Source: Bradyrhizobium sp. 186
GTDB taxonomy: Bacteria; Pseudomonadota; Alphaproteobacteria; Rhizobiales; Xanthobacteraceae
Assembly: GCF_023101685.1 (NCBI RefSeq)
Contig: NZ_CP082164.1
Coordinates: forward strand, 10,261,001 to 10,325,000
DNA: 64,000 nt
Reading direction: 5' to 3'
In this document: piece by piece, positions 1 through 8,815 of the stretch
How positions within the stretch are numbered: position 1 is the first letter of the stretch
How the letters are laid out: the number at the start of each line of letters is the position of its first letter
Notes under the pieces: generated by a model
Database searches by the model: none
Seen by the model: only the letters and a program-made list of their open reading frames with translations
Told to the model about the DNA's origin: nothing
Made by a program: the position numbers and the translations under genes

Positions 1-87
1 CGGCGGCGCTGGAGCGAGATGCCCGTGGTCGATGACCGAACGCCGGAAGAGATCCTCGGCTATGACGAGCACGGATTCCCGCGCTGA
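1..87 (+). CDS. vapB: VapB-type antitoxin, C-terminal fragment
   Basis: Only the last 28 codons are in the window; the 5' end lies outside. The visible tail reads MPVVDDRTPEEILGYDEHG and ends FPR. This acidic 'PEEILGYDE-G-PR' ending is typical of the Rv0623-like/VapB antitoxin family, whose C-terminus wraps around and inhibits its PIN-domain toxin. The stop codon TGA (85-87) overlaps the ATG of the next gene (87-89), so the two are translationally coupled as in most vapBC operons. The DNA-binding N-terminus cannot be seen. The family assignment rests on this tail and on the downstream vapC. Confidence 0.75.
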   Translation, partial: RRRWSEMPVVDDRTPEEILGYDEHGFPR

Positions 88-494
88 TGGTGATCGACAC
101 ATCGGCGATTGTCGCAATCGCCCTCAACGAGCCGGACGCGTCACGGATGGAAATCCAGATTGCGGATGACCCGGTCCGACTGATCTCGGCAGCAACCGTG
201 CTCGAAGCAGCGATGGTGCTTGAAACGCGGATGGGTGACGCGGGCGGGCGTGAGTTCGACCTTTGGCTGCTCAAGATCGGTGCCGAGATCGTTGCCGTCG
301 ACGCCGAACAGACCGATGCGGCACGACGCGCGTGGCGACGCTACGGAAAGGGACGTCACGCCGCTGCGCTGAACTACGGCGACTGCTTTTCCTATGCGCT
401 GGCGGTGACCCGCAGCGAGCCGCTGCTGTTCAAGGGCGGCGGGGATTTTGCGAAGACTGATATCAGCCGGCCCGGCGTGGCGCCGCTGCGATAG
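87..494 (+). CDS. vapC: VapC PIN-domain ribonuclease toxin
   Basis: A 135-residue PIN-domain protein, the usual VapC length. It opens with MVIDTSAIVAI, placing the first metal-binding acid at Asp4. Further expected acids are Glu40 (ATVLE), Asp99 (NYGDC) and Asp120 or Asp125 near the C-terminus, giving the Mg-dependent RNase centre. VapC toxins cleave tRNA or rRNA and are neutralised by the cognate VapB, whose end is just upstream with a one-base overlap. The sequence looks intact. Autoregulation by the VapBC complex is expected from the family, but the promoter is outside the window. Confidence 0.92.
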   Translation: MVIDTSAIVAIALNEPDASRMEIQIADDPVRLISAATVLEAAMVLETRMGDAGGREFDLWLLKIGAEIVAVDAEQTDAARRAWRRYGKGRHAAALNYGDCFSYALAVTRSEPLLFKGGGDFAKTDISRPGVAPLR

Positions 495-525
495 CGACGC
501 GACAAGCCGGGAGCGCTATGAAGCC

Positions 526-1062
526 TCACGGACACAACTCGTAGGCGTCCTCGACCACATACGGTCCGCCGCCGGTGGAGGCGCGGGACGAGAACAGCAC
601 GAAACGTTCCGCCGTGAACGCCTTGCTCGGAAAGTAGCCGCGCAGCGAGAGATAGTCGGCGACGTCCTGGTCGGAGGCGTCGTGCAGCCGGGCCAGCGTG
701 ACATGCGGGATGAATTTGCGGCCCTCGGGATCGAGGCCGATCCGCTGCATCATCCGTTCGAGCTCGGCCTGCAATTCGATCAGCGGCTTGCTCGGCGCAA
801 TGGTCGCGACCACCGCGCGCGGCTTGCGGCCGCCGAAACTCGTGAGGCCTTGCACCTTCACCTCGAACGGCTTGCGGTTGACGCGAAACAGCATCGAGGC
901 GATTTCGTTGGCGGACATGCCGTCGATATCGCCGATGAAGCGCAAGGTGACGTGATAATTTTCGGGATCGATCCAGCGGGCGCCGGGAAGGCCGCCCCGC
1001 AAATTGGAAAGCGTCTGGCCGATCTCGGCCGGAATTTCCAGACCAGTGAACAAACGCGGCAT
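526..1062 (-). CDS. thpR: RNA 2',3'-cyclic phosphodiesterase (2H family)
   Basis: A 178-residue LigT/ThpR-type 2H phosphoesterase. Both catalytic motifs are present: HVTLRFIG (His37) and PHVTLARL (His120). These enzymes open 2',3'-cyclic phosphates on RNA ends; the bacterial enzyme can also seal tRNA halves in vitro. I chose MPRLFTGLEIP as the start because GGGAG lies nine bases upstream; an in-frame start nine codons earlier lacks such a site. It converges with vapC and stands alone. Function in the cell is poorly known for the family. Confidence 0.88.
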   Translation of the reverse strand: MPRLFTGLEIPAEIGQTLSNLRGGLPGARWIDPENYHVTLRFIGDIDGMSANEIASMLFRVNRKPFEVKVQGLTSFGGRKPRAVVATIAPSKPLIELQAELERMMQRIGLDPEGRKFIPHVTLARLHDASDQDVADYLSLRGYFPSKAFTAERFVLFSSRASTGGGPYVVEDAYELCP

Positions 1063-1236
1063 CGTTTCGCACTCCCGATGCTTGGGCATGAACCTTGGGA
1101 AGGATCATATCCAAATTTTAGAGCCGGCGACGAATCACCGGTAACCTGATTCCTATCGCAGTTGTGTGACTCTGCGAAGCGCGACCCGTGAACGCTCGGG
1201 GTAACACTCACAGATAGTGTTAGCGCTGCCTGCTTT

Positions 1237-1881
1237 TCAACGCCGTTGCTCGCTTATGGTGCGCAAAAATGCCTCCACTGTGGGCACGATGTTCTTGACG
1301 ATGATGTCGACGCCCGCCGCGGTCGGATGAATGCCGTCGGCCTGGTTGAGCTTGGCATCGGCCGCGACACCGTCGAGGAAGAACGGATAGAGCGGCACGT
1401 CGAATTTTTTCGCCAGATCCGGATAAATCGAATTGAAGCGCGCCGCATAGTCGGCGCCGTAATTCGGCGGCGCCAGCATGCCGCACAGCATCACCGCGAT
1501 CTTGCGCGCCTTCAGGCGCGCGACGATGTCGGTCAGCGCGGCGCGCGTCAGGTCGGGATCGATGCCGCGCAACGCATCGTTGGCGCCGAGCTCGATGATC
1601 ACGCCCTCGGTTCCGTCCGATACCGACCAGTCGAGGCGGTCGCGACCGCCTGAGGCGGTGTCGCCGGACACCCCGGCGTTGATCATATCAACGGCTATAT
1701 CCTTGTTTTGCAAGACTTTTTGGAGCCGTGCGGGAAATGCCTCCTGGCCGGGAAGGCCAAGACCGGCACTCAAGGAATCACCGAGGACCACGAGCTTGAT
1801 CGGTTTCGCCGCGGACTGTGCCTGGGCCCAGGCCGGATTCACCACCGTCATCAAAGCGAACATCAACACGGCTATGTGCAT
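1237..1881 (-). CDS. tesA: SGNH/GDSL arylesterase, TesA-like, secreted
   Basis: A periplasmic SGNH hydrolase, about 214 residues from the start given. The GDSL box (VVLGDSLSAG, nucleophile Ser36), the Gly of block II (SGGRDRLD), GANDALRG and the C-terminal DGIHP with catalytic Asp and His are all visible. The N-terminus is hydrophobic and ends PAWAQ, a signal-peptidase site. An in-frame ATG at 1950 with an AGAGGA upstream is an alternative start; it would overlap the divergent ybbA gene but supplies the arginines a signal peptide wants. In E. coli tesA is likewise divergent from ybbA-ybbP. Substrate is probably short acyl or aryl esters, or lysophospholipid. Confidence 0.88.
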   Translation of the reverse strand: MHIAVLMFALMTVVNPAWAQAQSAAKPIKLVVLGDSLSAGLGLPGQEAFPARLQKVLQNKDIAVDMINAGVSGDTASGGRDRLDWSVSDGTEGVIIELGANDALRGIDPDLTRAALTDIVARLKARKIAVMLCGMLAPPNYGADYAARFNSIYPDLAKKFDVPLYPFFLDGVAADAKLNQADGIHPTAAGVDIIVKNIVPTVEAFLRTISEQRR

Positions 1882-1936
1882 GAACAATCCGTAACGCCTC
1901 TCGACCGCGCCAGCGGAGTTGCCATATGACCGGACC

Positions 1937-2659
1937 ATGGACAGTCGCATCGAATCCTCTTCGCTCGCCGGCACCACGCCGGACACCATCGCCATCTCCA
2001 ACGTCAATCTCTCATTGGGCACGGGCGCGGCACGCGTTCACATCCTCAAGGATATCAGCCTGCGGATCGGCCGTAGCGAGACGGTCGGCCTGATCGGCCC
2101 GTCAGGCTCGGGCAAATCCACGCTGCTGATGGTGATGGCGGGGCTGGAGCGTCCTGATAGCGGAGAGGTGGTGGTGAACGGCACGCCTTTCAATGCCCTC
2201 GACGAGGATGCGCTCGCCCGCTTCCGCGGCCGCCAGGTCGGCATCGTCTTCCAATCCTTCCACCTGATCCCGACCATGACGGCGCTGGAGAACGTCGCGG
2301 TGCCGCTCGAACTCGCCGGAAATCCCGATGCCGCCAAGCGCGCCGCGCAGGAGCTGCAATCGGTCGGGCTCGGCGACCGCCTGCATCACTATCCGACGCA
2401 ACTCTCGGGCGGCGAGCAGCAGCGCGTCGCGCTCGCCCGCGCGCTGGCGCCCGATCCCGCGATCCTCGTCGCCGACGAGCCGACCGGCAATCTCGACGAG
2501 ACGACCGGCAAGCAGATCGTCGATCTCCTGTTCGGCAAGCATGCCGAGCGCGGCATGACGCTAGTGCTGGTCACGCACGATTCCTCGCTGGCGCATCGCT
2601 GCGATCGCGTGATCCGCCTGCGTTCGGGGCGCATCGACACGCAGTCGACGCAAGCATGA
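1937..2659 (+). CDS. ybbA: ABC transporter ATP-binding protein, YbbA/LolD-like
   Basis: ATPase of a MacB/LolD-type ABC system, about 240 residues. Walker [10 protein letters not shown] is near residue 54, followed by the Q-loop, signature [15 protein letters not shown] and Walker [14 protein letters not shown]. The next gene encodes the FtsX-like permease and overlaps it by four bases (ATGA). Together with divergent tesA this reproduces the E. coli tesA-ybbA-ybbP neighbourhood. The start is uncertain: a TTG at 1919 and this ATG are both in frame and neither has a convincing ribosome site. Such systems act mechanically on periplasmic or membrane substrates rather than importing solutes. Confidence 0.92.
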   Translation: MDSRIESSSLAGTTPDTIAISNVNLSLGTGAARVHILKDISLRIGRSETVGLIGPSGSGKSTLLMVMAGLERPDSGEVVVNGTPFNALDEDALARFRGRQVGIVFQSFHLIPTMTALENVAVPLELAGNPDAAKRAAQELQSVGLGDRLHHYPTQLSGGEQQRVALARALAPDPAILVADEPTGNLDETTGKQIVDLLFGKHAERGMTLVLVTHDSSLAHRCDRVIRLRSGRIDTQSTQA

Positions 2660-5226
2660 GCAGCGCGGCTGAACCGTTTGCGCGCCCCAATGGGGTCGCG
2701 CTGTCGCTGCGCTACGCGCTGCGCGAATTGCGTGGAGGCCTGCGCGGCTTCTACGTCTTCATCGCCTGCATCGCGCTTGGCGTGATGGCGATCGCCGGCG
2801 TCGGCTCGGTGTCGGCGAGCCTCAGCGATGGGCTGGCGCGCGAAGGCCGCACGCTGCTCGGTGGCGACGCCTCCTTCGTGCTGTTTCAGCGCGAGGCGAA
2901 GCCCGAAGAGGTCGCCTTCCTGCGCTCGCGCGGCACTGTGTCGATCGCCGCGACCCTGCGCGGCATGGCGCGCTCGTCTGAGGGCAAGCTGGCGCTGGTC
3001 GAGATGAAGGCGGTCGACGACACCTATCCGATGCTCGGGCAGTTGACGCTAGCGCCGCAGATGCCACTCTCCGATCTTCTCGCGGAGCGCGACGGCGCAT
3101 TCGGCGCCGCTGCCGATCCGACGCTGCTGGCGCGGCTCTCCCTCAAGACCGGCGACCGTGTCACCATCGGGTCCGCGACCTTCCAGATCCGCAGCACGGT
3201 CGAGGCCGAGCCCGACAAGCTTGCCGGCGGCATCGGCTTCGGCCCGCGGTTCCTGATCAGCGAGGCCGGCCTGCACGCCACGGGCCTGATCCAGCCCGGC
3301 AGCCTGGTGCGCTGGGTCTACCGGGTGAAGCTGCCGGACACCGCCAACAGCGAGCGCGCCACCGACGCCTTCATCGCCGATGCGCGCAACGCCGCACCGC
3401 AGGCCGGCTGGGAGGTCCGCAGCCGCTCCAATGCCTCGCCGCAGCTCGAACGCAACATCAGCCGGTTCACGCAGTTCCTGACGCTGGTCGGCCTCGCCGC
3501 GCTGCTGGTTGGCGGCGTCGGCGTCGCCAATGCCGTGAAGAGCCATATCGACCGCCGGCTCGAGGTGATCGCGGCCTTGAAGGCCGTCGGCGCAACGGGG
3601 CGCGACGTGTTCGGCATCTATCTCGCGCAGGTTCTACTGCTTGCTGCGATCGGCTCGGTGATCGGGCTTGCGCTCGGTGCCGCGATGCCCTTCGCCATCG
3701 TCGGCCTGTTCGGAAAGCTGCTGCCGCTGCCGGTGGTGCCGGCCGTGCACGCCGACGAGCTCGCGCTGTCCTTCGTCTATGGCCTGCTCACCGCGCTCGC
3801 CTTCGGCCTGTGGCCGCTCGGGCGCGTGCATGACGTGCCGGTCGCAGCCCTGTTCCGCGATACCATCAGCAACGAATGGCACCGGCCGCGCTGGCGCTAT
3901 CTCGCCTTCATGGGCGTCGTCGTGGCCCTGCTCGTCGCCGTCGTGATCGGGCTGTCGTTCGACAAGCGCATCGCCGCGGTGTTCGTGCTCTCCTCCGTCG
4001 TCGTGTTCGCGCTGCTCCGCGGCGTCGCCGCCTTGCTGATGGCGATCGCGCGGCGGCTGCCCCGCACGCGGCTGCCGATGCTGCGGCTCGCGATCGCCAA
4101 CATCCACCGGCCGGGCGCGCTGACGCCTTCGGTCGTGCTGTCGCTGGGACTTGGGCTCGCGGTGCTCGTCACCATCACCCAGATCGACGGCAATCTGCGC
4201 CGGCAGTTCTTGGCGGCGCTCCCGGACCACGCCCCGTCCTTCTACTTTATCGACATACCGAGCACGCAGGCCGCCCAGTTCGACCTCTATCTGCGCCAGA
4301 TCGTGCCGGACGCGAAGGTCGAAGACGTGCCGATGCTGCGCGGGCGGATCGTCGCCGCGCGCGGCGTCCGCGCCGAAGACCTGAAGCCTTCGACCGATTC
4401 CGAATGGGTGCTGCAAAGCGACCGCGGCCTGACCTATACCGGTGAGTTGCCAAAAGGCTCCAAGGTCATCGAGGGCGAATGGTGGGGCGCCGACTATTCC
4501 GGCCCGCCGCTGGTCTCGATGGAGAAGAAGATCGCCGACGGGCTCGGGCTGAAGATCGGCGACGAGGTCGTGGTCAACGTGCTCGGCCGCGACATCCCGG
4601 CCAGGATCGGCAATCTGCGCAACATCGACTGGCAGGGGCTCGGCATCAATTTCGTTCTCGTGTTCTCGCCGAACGCCTTCAAGGGCGCCCCGCATACCCA
4701 CATCGCGACGCTGACGGAAGCCGGCGGTGACGCCGCCGGCGACGGCAAGATCATCAAGCAGGTGGCCGACGCCTACCCGATGGTGACCAGCGTCCGCGTG
4801 CGTGAGGTGATGGAGACGGTCGGCTCGGTCGTGACCAATCTGGCGCTGGCGATCCGCGGCGCCAGCGCCGTGACCCTGATCTCGGCGATCCTGGTGCTGG
4901 GTGGGGCGCTTGCCGCCGGCCACCGCCACCGGGTCTATGATGCCGTGATCCTGAAGACGCTGGGAGCGACCCGGCTGCGGCTGCTCGGCGCCTATGCGCT
5001 TGAGTATCTCCTGATCGGGCTTGCCACCGCGGTGTTTGGCGTGACCGCCGGCAGCATCGCGGCCTGGATGATCGTGACGCGCGTAATGACGCTGAGCTTC
5101 GTCTGGCAGGCCGGCAGCGCGGCCGGCGTGGTCGCAGCGGCCCTGGTCGTCACCGTCGGGCTTGGGCTCGCCGGCACGCTGCTGGCGTTGAACAAAAAGC
5201 CCGCCACGGTGTTGCGGAATTTGTGA
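2656..5226 (+). CDS. ybbP: FtsX-family ABC transporter permease, YbbP-like
   Basis: An 856-residue integral membrane protein with two FtsX-type permease domains. A first transmembrane helix lies near residues 30-55 and a large periplasmic domain follows. A helix bundle spans about 270-480, there is a second periplasmic domain, and the last three helices lie at about 735-850. Size and plan match YbbP. The start ATG overlaps the ybbA stop. With YbbA it forms a MacB/LolCDE-like machine, and the nearby TesA-like esterase suggests a role in lipid or envelope handling. Its true substrate is unknown in the family. No damage is seen. Confidence 0.9.
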   Translation: MSSAAEPFARPNGVALSLRYALRELRGGLRGFYVFIACIALGVMAIAGVGSVSASLSDGLAREGRTLLGGDASFVLFQREAKPEEVAFLRSRGTVSIAATLRGMARSSEGKLALVEMKAVDDTYPMLGQLTLAPQMPLSDLLAERDGAFGAAADPTLLARLSLKTGDRVTIGSATFQIRSTVEAEPDKLAGGIGFGPRFLISEAGLHATGLIQPGSLVRWVYRVKLPDTANSERATDAFIADARNAAPQAGWEVRSRSNASPQLERNISRFTQFLTLVGLAALLVGGVGVANAVKSHIDRRLEVIAALKAVGATGRDVFGIYLAQVLLLAAIGSVIGLALGAAMPFAIVGLFGKLLPLPVVPAVHADELALSFVYGLLTALAFGLWPLGRVHDVPVAALFRDTISNEWHRPRWRYLAFMGVVVALLVAVVIGLSFDKRIAAVFVLSSVVVFALLRGVAALLMAIARRLPRTRLPMLRLAIANIHRPGALTPSVVLSLGLGLAVLVTITQIDGNLRRQFLAALPDHAPSFYFIDIPSTQAAQFDLYLRQIVPDAKVEDVPMLRGRIVAARGVRAEDLKPSTDSEWVLQSDRGLTYTGELPKGSKVIEGEWWGADYSGPPLVSMEKKIADGLGLKIGDEVVVNVLGRDIPARIGNLRNIDWQGLGINFVLVFSPNAFKGAPHTHIATLTEAGGDAAGDGKIIKQVADAYPMVTSVRVREVMETVGSVVTNLALAIRGASAVTLISAILVLGGALAAGHRHRVYDAVILKTLGATRLRLLGAYALEYLLIGLATAVFGVTAGSIAAWMIVTRVMTLSFVWQAGSAAGVVAAALVVTVGLGLAGTLLALNKKPATVLRNL

Positions 5227-5495
5227 CAAAATGTAGCGGGTCGCCGCGCCGTTGCAGAATCGCCCGATTCCTGCGGTTAACCACGCCCGCTCGCCAGGAT
5301 TGTGGCTAAGGGCGACATTCAGCCGCGCGTGGACGGTTGCAGCGAATGTGTTAGTTTCCCACATATCGATTGGGTTCGGAGCCCCGATTGTTAGCCAAAA
5401 TTTAGTCGGCAGGCATCGGTATCCGAGATAGAGTTTGACGAACCGGCGGCATGGCGACCCTCATGCCGGACCGGCCAACCAACGGGAATTCGACC

Positions 5496-6287
5496 ATGTC
5501 GGACCTAGACCGTAACTACGCTTCTCCTTTCGGCAGGGCCGCCGGGCGTGTTGACGCCGCGACGGTCGACGCCGGTCTGCGCGCCTACATGCTGCGCATC
5601 TACAACTACATGAGCGTTGGCCTGGCCATCACCGGCCTGGCCGCGCTCGGCGTCTACATGGCCGCCGTGACGGATGTTCCGACTCCGGAAGCCGTCCGCG
5701 TCGGCAAGCTGTTCCTGACGCCGTTCGGCTACGCGATGTTCGTGAGCCCGCTGAAATGGCTGTTCATGCTGGCGCCGCTCGCCATGGTGTTCGTGATTTC
5801 GGCCGGTATCAACCGTCTCGCTCCTTCGACCGCCCAGATCCTGTTCTGGGTGTTCGCGGCGCTGATGGGCATCTCGCTGTCCTCGATCTTCCTGGTGTTC
5901 ACGCACACCTCGATCGTGCGGGTATTCTTCATCACCGCGGCCACGTTTGGCGCGCTGAGCCTCTATGGCTACACCACCAAGCGTGACATGAGCGGCATGG
6001 GCTCGTTCCTGTTCATGGGCCTGATCGGCATCATCATCGCGAGCCTGGTCAACCTGTTCCTGGCGAGCTCGGTGCTGCAGTTCGTGGTCTCCGTGGTCGG
6101 CGTGCTGGTGTTCGCGGGCCTTACCGCCTGGGATACGCAGCGGCTGAAGAACGACTACATCTACGGCTACGCCTCGGCCGGCGGCGAGATCGCAGAGCGT
6201 GCGGCGATCACCGGTGCGCTGTCGCTGTACCTGAACTTCATCAACCTGTTCACGCTGCTCCTGCAGCTCCTCGGCCAGCGCGACTAA
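5496..6287 (+). CDS. Bax inhibitor-1/YccA family membrane protein
   Basis: A 263-residue protein with about seven hydrophobic segments from residue 35 on, and the BI-1 landmark segment DTQRLKNDYIYG close to the C-terminus. Bacterial BI-1 (YccA/YetJ/TMBIM) proteins are inner-membrane proteins; some are pH-dependent calcium channels and YccA modulates the FtsH protease. The start MSDLDRNYASPF was chosen over an upstream in-frame ATG at 5451 because the conserved family N-terminus begins here and ACGGGA precedes it. It is a single-gene unit closed by a strong terminator. Confidence 0.9.
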   Translation: MSDLDRNYASPFGRAAGRVDAATVDAGLRAYMLRIYNYMSVGLAITGLAALGVYMAAVTDVPTPEAVRVGKLFLTPFGYAMFVSPLKWLFMLAPLAMVFVISAGINRLAPSTAQILFWVFAALMGISLSSIFLVFTHTSIVRVFFITAATFGALSLYGYTTKRDMSGMGSFLFMGLIGIIIASLVNLFLASSVLQFVVSVVGVLVFAGLTAWDTQRLKNDYIYGYASAGGEIAERAAITGALSLYLNFINLFTLLLQLLGQRD

Positions 6288-6313
6288 GCGATAGCCTGGA
6301 GTGAACGACATGA

Positions 6314-6343
6314 GCCCCGGCCGAAAGGCCGGGGTTTTTGTTT
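6314..6343 (+). terminator. Rho-independent terminator of the BI-1 gene
   Basis: An eight-base perfect stem CCCCGGCC/GGCCGGGG with a GAAA tetraloop (6315-6334) is followed by TTTTTGTTT, 26 bases after the BI-1 stop codon. Confidence 0.92.
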
Positions 6344-6356
6344 GACGTACTTTCTC

Positions 6357-6443
6357 CGTCACGTCCGGGCTTGTCCCGGGCATCCACGTTCTCGCCACCC
6401 CAAGAAAGCGCGTGGATGGCCGGGACAAGCCCGGCCATGACGG
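6357..6443. repeat. Dispersed palindrome, family A (copy 1)
   Basis: Inverted arms TTGTCCCGGGCATCCACG and CGTGGATGGCCGGGACAAG flank a short variable centre. Two more copies lie at 29240-29325 and 49337-49430. It sits between the BI-1 terminator and the acetyltransferase gene. Confidence 0.85.
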
Positions 6444-6490
6444 CCAATGAAGAGCGTTGCTTCCGGGCGATCCATTGGTATCTTCTCCCC

Positions 6491-7021
6491 ATGTCCGCAC
6501 TTGAAATCAGGCCCACGACCGAGGCCGACCTTCCCGCCATCACCGCCATCTACGAGCATGCGGTCCGCCACGGCACCGCGACGTTCGAGCTGGAGCCGCC
6601 CGATCTCGCGGAGATGACGCGCCGCTACCGCGCGCTGGTCGACGGCGGCTATCCCTATTTCGTCGCCATGCTCGACGGGCGCGTCGCCGGCTATGCCTAT
6701 GCCGGCGCCTACCGGCCGCGGCCGGCCTATCGCTTCACGGTCGAGAACTCGATCTATCTCGACCCGTCCTTCCACCGCCGCGGCGTCGGGTTGCTGTTGC
6801 TGGAGCGGCTGATCATCGAGTGCGAGGCGCGCGGCTTCCGCCAGATGATCGCGGTCATCGGCGATTCCGCCAATGCCGGCTCGATCGGCGTGCATACCAA
6901 GGGCGGCTTCAAGATGATCGGCACGCATCCCAGTGTCGGGCTGAAATTCGGCCGCTGGCTCGACACGGTGATGATGCAGCGCGACCTCGGCGAGGGCGCA
7001 AGCACGGTGCCGGGGAAATAA
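6491..7021 (+). CDS. GNAT N-acetyltransferase, phosphinothricin-acetyltransferase-like
   Basis: A 176-residue GNAT enzyme. The stretch IRPTTEADLPAITAIYEHAV, a central GYAYAGAYRPRPAYR, the acetyl-CoA-binding RRGVGLLLLERL and the tail GFKMIGTHPSVGLKFGRW match the Pat/Bar/MnaT subgroup. That subgroup acetylates phosphinothricin, methionine sulfone or similar amino-acid analogues. The ATG at 6491 begins the conserved domain; the longer ORF upstream only translates the family A palindrome. Substrate cannot be told from sequence, and many such chromosomal genes act on methionine derivatives rather than herbicide. Confidence 0.87.
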   Translation: MSALEIRPTTEADLPAITAIYEHAVRHGTATFELEPPDLAEMTRRYRALVDGGYPYFVAMLDGRVAGYAYAGAYRPRPAYRFTVENSIYLDPSFHRRGVGLLLLERLIIECEARGFRQMIAVIGDSANAGSIGVHTKGGFKMIGTHPSVGLKFGRWLDTVMMQRDLGEGASTVPGK

Positions 7022-7032
7022 TCCTCAGTCTT

Positions 7033-7122
7033 GTAGGGTGGGCAAAGCGAAGCGTGCCCACCATGCTGCGGTGACTGCGGAAACATGGTGGGCACGGCGC
7101 GTTGCGCCTTTGCCCACCCTAC
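7033..7122. repeat. Dispersed palindrome, family D
   Basis: Outer arms GTAGGGTGGGCAAAG and CTTTGCCCACCCTAC, with inner arms GTGCCCACCATG and CATGGTGGGCAC, form a near-perfect 90-base cruciform. It separates the convergent acetyltransferase and DUF2794 genes and could also stop transcription from either side. Confidence 0.85.
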
Positions 7123-7127
7123 GACGG

Positions 7128-7499
7128 CTACACCACCGCCAGCTTGCGGTCGATCACCAGCAGCACACGCTCCAGCTCATGGCCGCGGCGCAGGATCAGG
7201 CCGGTCGCCGAGATCACGCTGTACATGCCCTGCTTGCGCGCGAGCCGCGGATCCTTCTCGATGCGATAGATCGGCACCTCGGAGGCGCGGCGAAACACCG
7301 AGAACACCGCGCGGTCCTTGAGGAAGTCGATGGCATAATCGCGCCACTCGCCGTCGGCGACCATGCGGCCGTAGAGATTGAGGATGCGATGCAGTTCGAG
7401 CCGGTTGAACGTCACCCGGCCGGGTTGGGCGTTCGCAGCAGTGGTGCGCGCGACTGCGCGCTGCTCGCTCGGATCGGCATCCTCCGACGTCAGACTCAT
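7128..7499 (-). CDS. DUF2794 family protein
   Basis: A 123-residue cytoplasmic protein. Its central block GRMVADGEWRDYAIDF, then FSVFRRASEVPIYRIEK and MYSVISATGLILRRGHEL, is the signature of DUF2794, a small alphaproteobacterial family of unknown function. No signal peptide or membrane segment is present. AGGAGA lies seven bases before the ATG. It is transcribed alone and converges with the acetyltransferase across a family D palindrome. No function can be assigned. Confidence 0.88.
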   Translation of the reverse strand: MSLTSEDADPSEQRAVARTTAANAQPGRVTFNRLELHRILNLYGRMVADGEWRDYAIDFLKDRAVFSVFRRASEVPIYRIEKDPRLARKQGMYSVISATGLILRRGHELERVLLVIDRKLAVV

Positions 7500-7846
7500 G
7501 GAGCGTCTCCTGTCGCATCAGCATGATCGCGTCCGCGAAACCGTCCCCCGGGATCGCGGATCATGACGGTTGCATGATCGCGCCAACCGGTCTCCGCCGC
7601 AAGAGGTTCCCGGCCGAACTTGCCAAACCGGACGCGGATCAATGCACACGCAGCGATGGAACTCCGCAGCGGCAAACCGTCACGGGATCGTTAGCAGGAA
7701 TCATAGTATCGCCGCTTTTCTGCCTAGCGACTGCCGCCCTGCATTGCGAGAAGACTCACGTGCGTTGACCCGGTCCTTTCGGTTCCGGATTCCTCAGCCC
7801 CCAGCCCCCCGGGGTCGTCGGGATCGGGTCTGTACGCACGACAAGG
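7500..7846. other. Gene-free stretch between DUF2794 and DUF1223 genes
   Basis: About 350 bases upstream of the DUF2794 start. Short ORFs here (for example 7523-7768 and 7570-7962 on the plus strand) have no recognisable domain, and the second reads into a palindrome. It should contain the DUF2794 promoter, but none is obvious. TTGACC at 7765-7770 could be a plus-strand -35 element. A strong plus-strand terminator follows at 7847 although no plus-strand gene precedes it. Confidence 0.6.
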
Positions 7847-7872
7847 AGGGCCAACGCAAGTTGGTCCTTTTT
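7765..7872 (+). ncRNA. Candidate small RNA ending at an orphan terminator
   Basis: A very good intrinsic terminator at 7847-7872 has no protein-coding gene before it on its strand. A TTGACC at 7765 with a weak GATTCC 17 bases further on would start a transcript near 7800, about 70 bases long. It would be C/G-rich and contain an AAGGAGGG segment in the terminator stem. No known RNA family is recognised. The call rests on the terminator alone, and the promoter is speculative. Confidence 0.3.
7847..7872 (+). terminator. Orphan Rho-independent terminator, plus strand
   Basis: Nine-base-pair stem AGGGCCAAC/GTTGGTCCT (one G-U pair) with a GCAA tetraloop, followed directly by TTTT. The minus strand lacks a T-run, so it points rightwards. 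Confidence 0.75.
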
Positions 7873-7901
7873 GGTTTGTATCGGGATGTTTCCGGCTCGC
7901 T

Positions 7902-8008
7902 GTCATTCCGGAGCGTGCGACAGCGCGAGCCCGGAATCCATCAATCCGATTTTCCAAGATAAGAAATGGATTCCGGGCTCGCGCCAAAGCGGCGCGCCCC
8001 GGAATGAC
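7902..8008. repeat. Dispersed palindrome, family B variant
   Basis: Arms GTCATTCCGGAGCG and GCGCGCCCCGGAATGAC enclose an inner pair CCCGGAATCCAT and ATGGATTCCGGG. It shares its outer ends with the copies at 20054, 27903 and 29872. Confidence 0.8.
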
Positions 8009-8038
8009 AAAGACCGGTTTGTCGGAGCGATCTGCGCT

Positions 8039-8815
8039 TCAGTGCAGCGACGTATACGCCGCGCCCAGCATCGGGCCGGGCTTCTCGCGGCTGCCGTCCT
8101 GGATGTAGACCACCGCACCATCGACGCCGTCGCGCGTGAGGTTCTCGATCGGCACCGTCCAGCTTTCCGAACGTCCGGTCCAGTCGCCGACCTTGAGCAG
8201 GTTGCGCACGACGTTGTGATAGGTGACCTGCTGTCCGCGATTTTCGCCGCGACTGATCGCGATCGGCATCGACTTGGCAATTGAGCAGATCCAGACTTCG
8301 CCATGCGAGATCGCGGGCTCCTTGCTCGCGGCCACCGAGACGTTGATCTGCTTGCCCGAGAGCGACATCGACACCGGCACGCTCATCACGCCGGCGCCGT
8401 TGTCGGTCTTGCCGATCGCGCTTTCGATGCCGGCGCGATCGCTGCCGATGACGTGAGTGGAGCCGTTGACCACGACCTGCGGCGTATAGACCTCACGGTC
8501 CCCGCGCATGCGCGAATAGGCACGCTGCCGTGCCGAGAAACGCGAATCCGCCAGCGTGTCCTTCCAGCCGAGATAATCCCAATAGTCGATCGGCATGCTC
8601 AGGGCGATGATCGAGGGATCGCTGGAGAGATCGCCGATGATCTTGTCGGCGGGCGGGCAGGACGAGCAGCCCTGCGAGGTGAAGAGCTCGACCACGGCGC
8701 GGGGGTCAGCCTCGGCAGGACGGATGACGGCGACGATCGCACAGATACCGAGTGCTCCCGACCAGAAGGCACCGGACCAGCGCGAAACCAGATGAGAAGC
8801 CGTCATTGCTGTCAT
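8039..8815 (-). CDS. DUF1223 thioredoxin-fold protein, exported
   Basis: A 258-residue protein of the DUF1223 family. After a hydrophobic N-terminus with signal-peptide character (cleavage likely near ADP, about residue 37) comes VVELFTSQGCSSCPPADK with a CxxC pair at Cys50/Cys53. Next come the family blocks SMPIDYWDYLGWKD and YTPQVVVNG. This is a thioredoxin-like fold with an added domain, and the cysteines suggest a periplasmic redox role that has not been shown. It sits alone between a palindrome and acnA. There is a second possible ATG three codons in. Confidence 0.88.
   Translation of the reverse strand: MTAMTASHLVSRWSGAFWSGALGICAIVAVIRPAEADPRAVVELFTSQGCSSCPPADKIIGDLSSDPSIIALSMPIDYWDYLGWKDTLADSRFSARQRAYSRMRGDREVYTPQVVVNGSTHVIGSDRAGIESAIGKTDNGAGVMSVPVSMSLSGKQINVSVAASKEPAISHGEVWICSIAKSMPIAISRGENRGQQVTYHNVVRNLLKVGDWTGRSESWTVPIENLTRDGVDGAVVYIQDGSREKPGPMLGAAYTSLH

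Noticed and set aside
3634..5364. A 576-codon minus-strand frame opposite ybbP
   Set aside because: Shadow of the permease gene; Gln/His/Arg-rich without family features.
7523..7962. Two plus-strand ORFs between the DUF2794 and DUF1223 genes
   Set aside because: No recognisable domain, poor composition, and one runs into a palindromic repeat.
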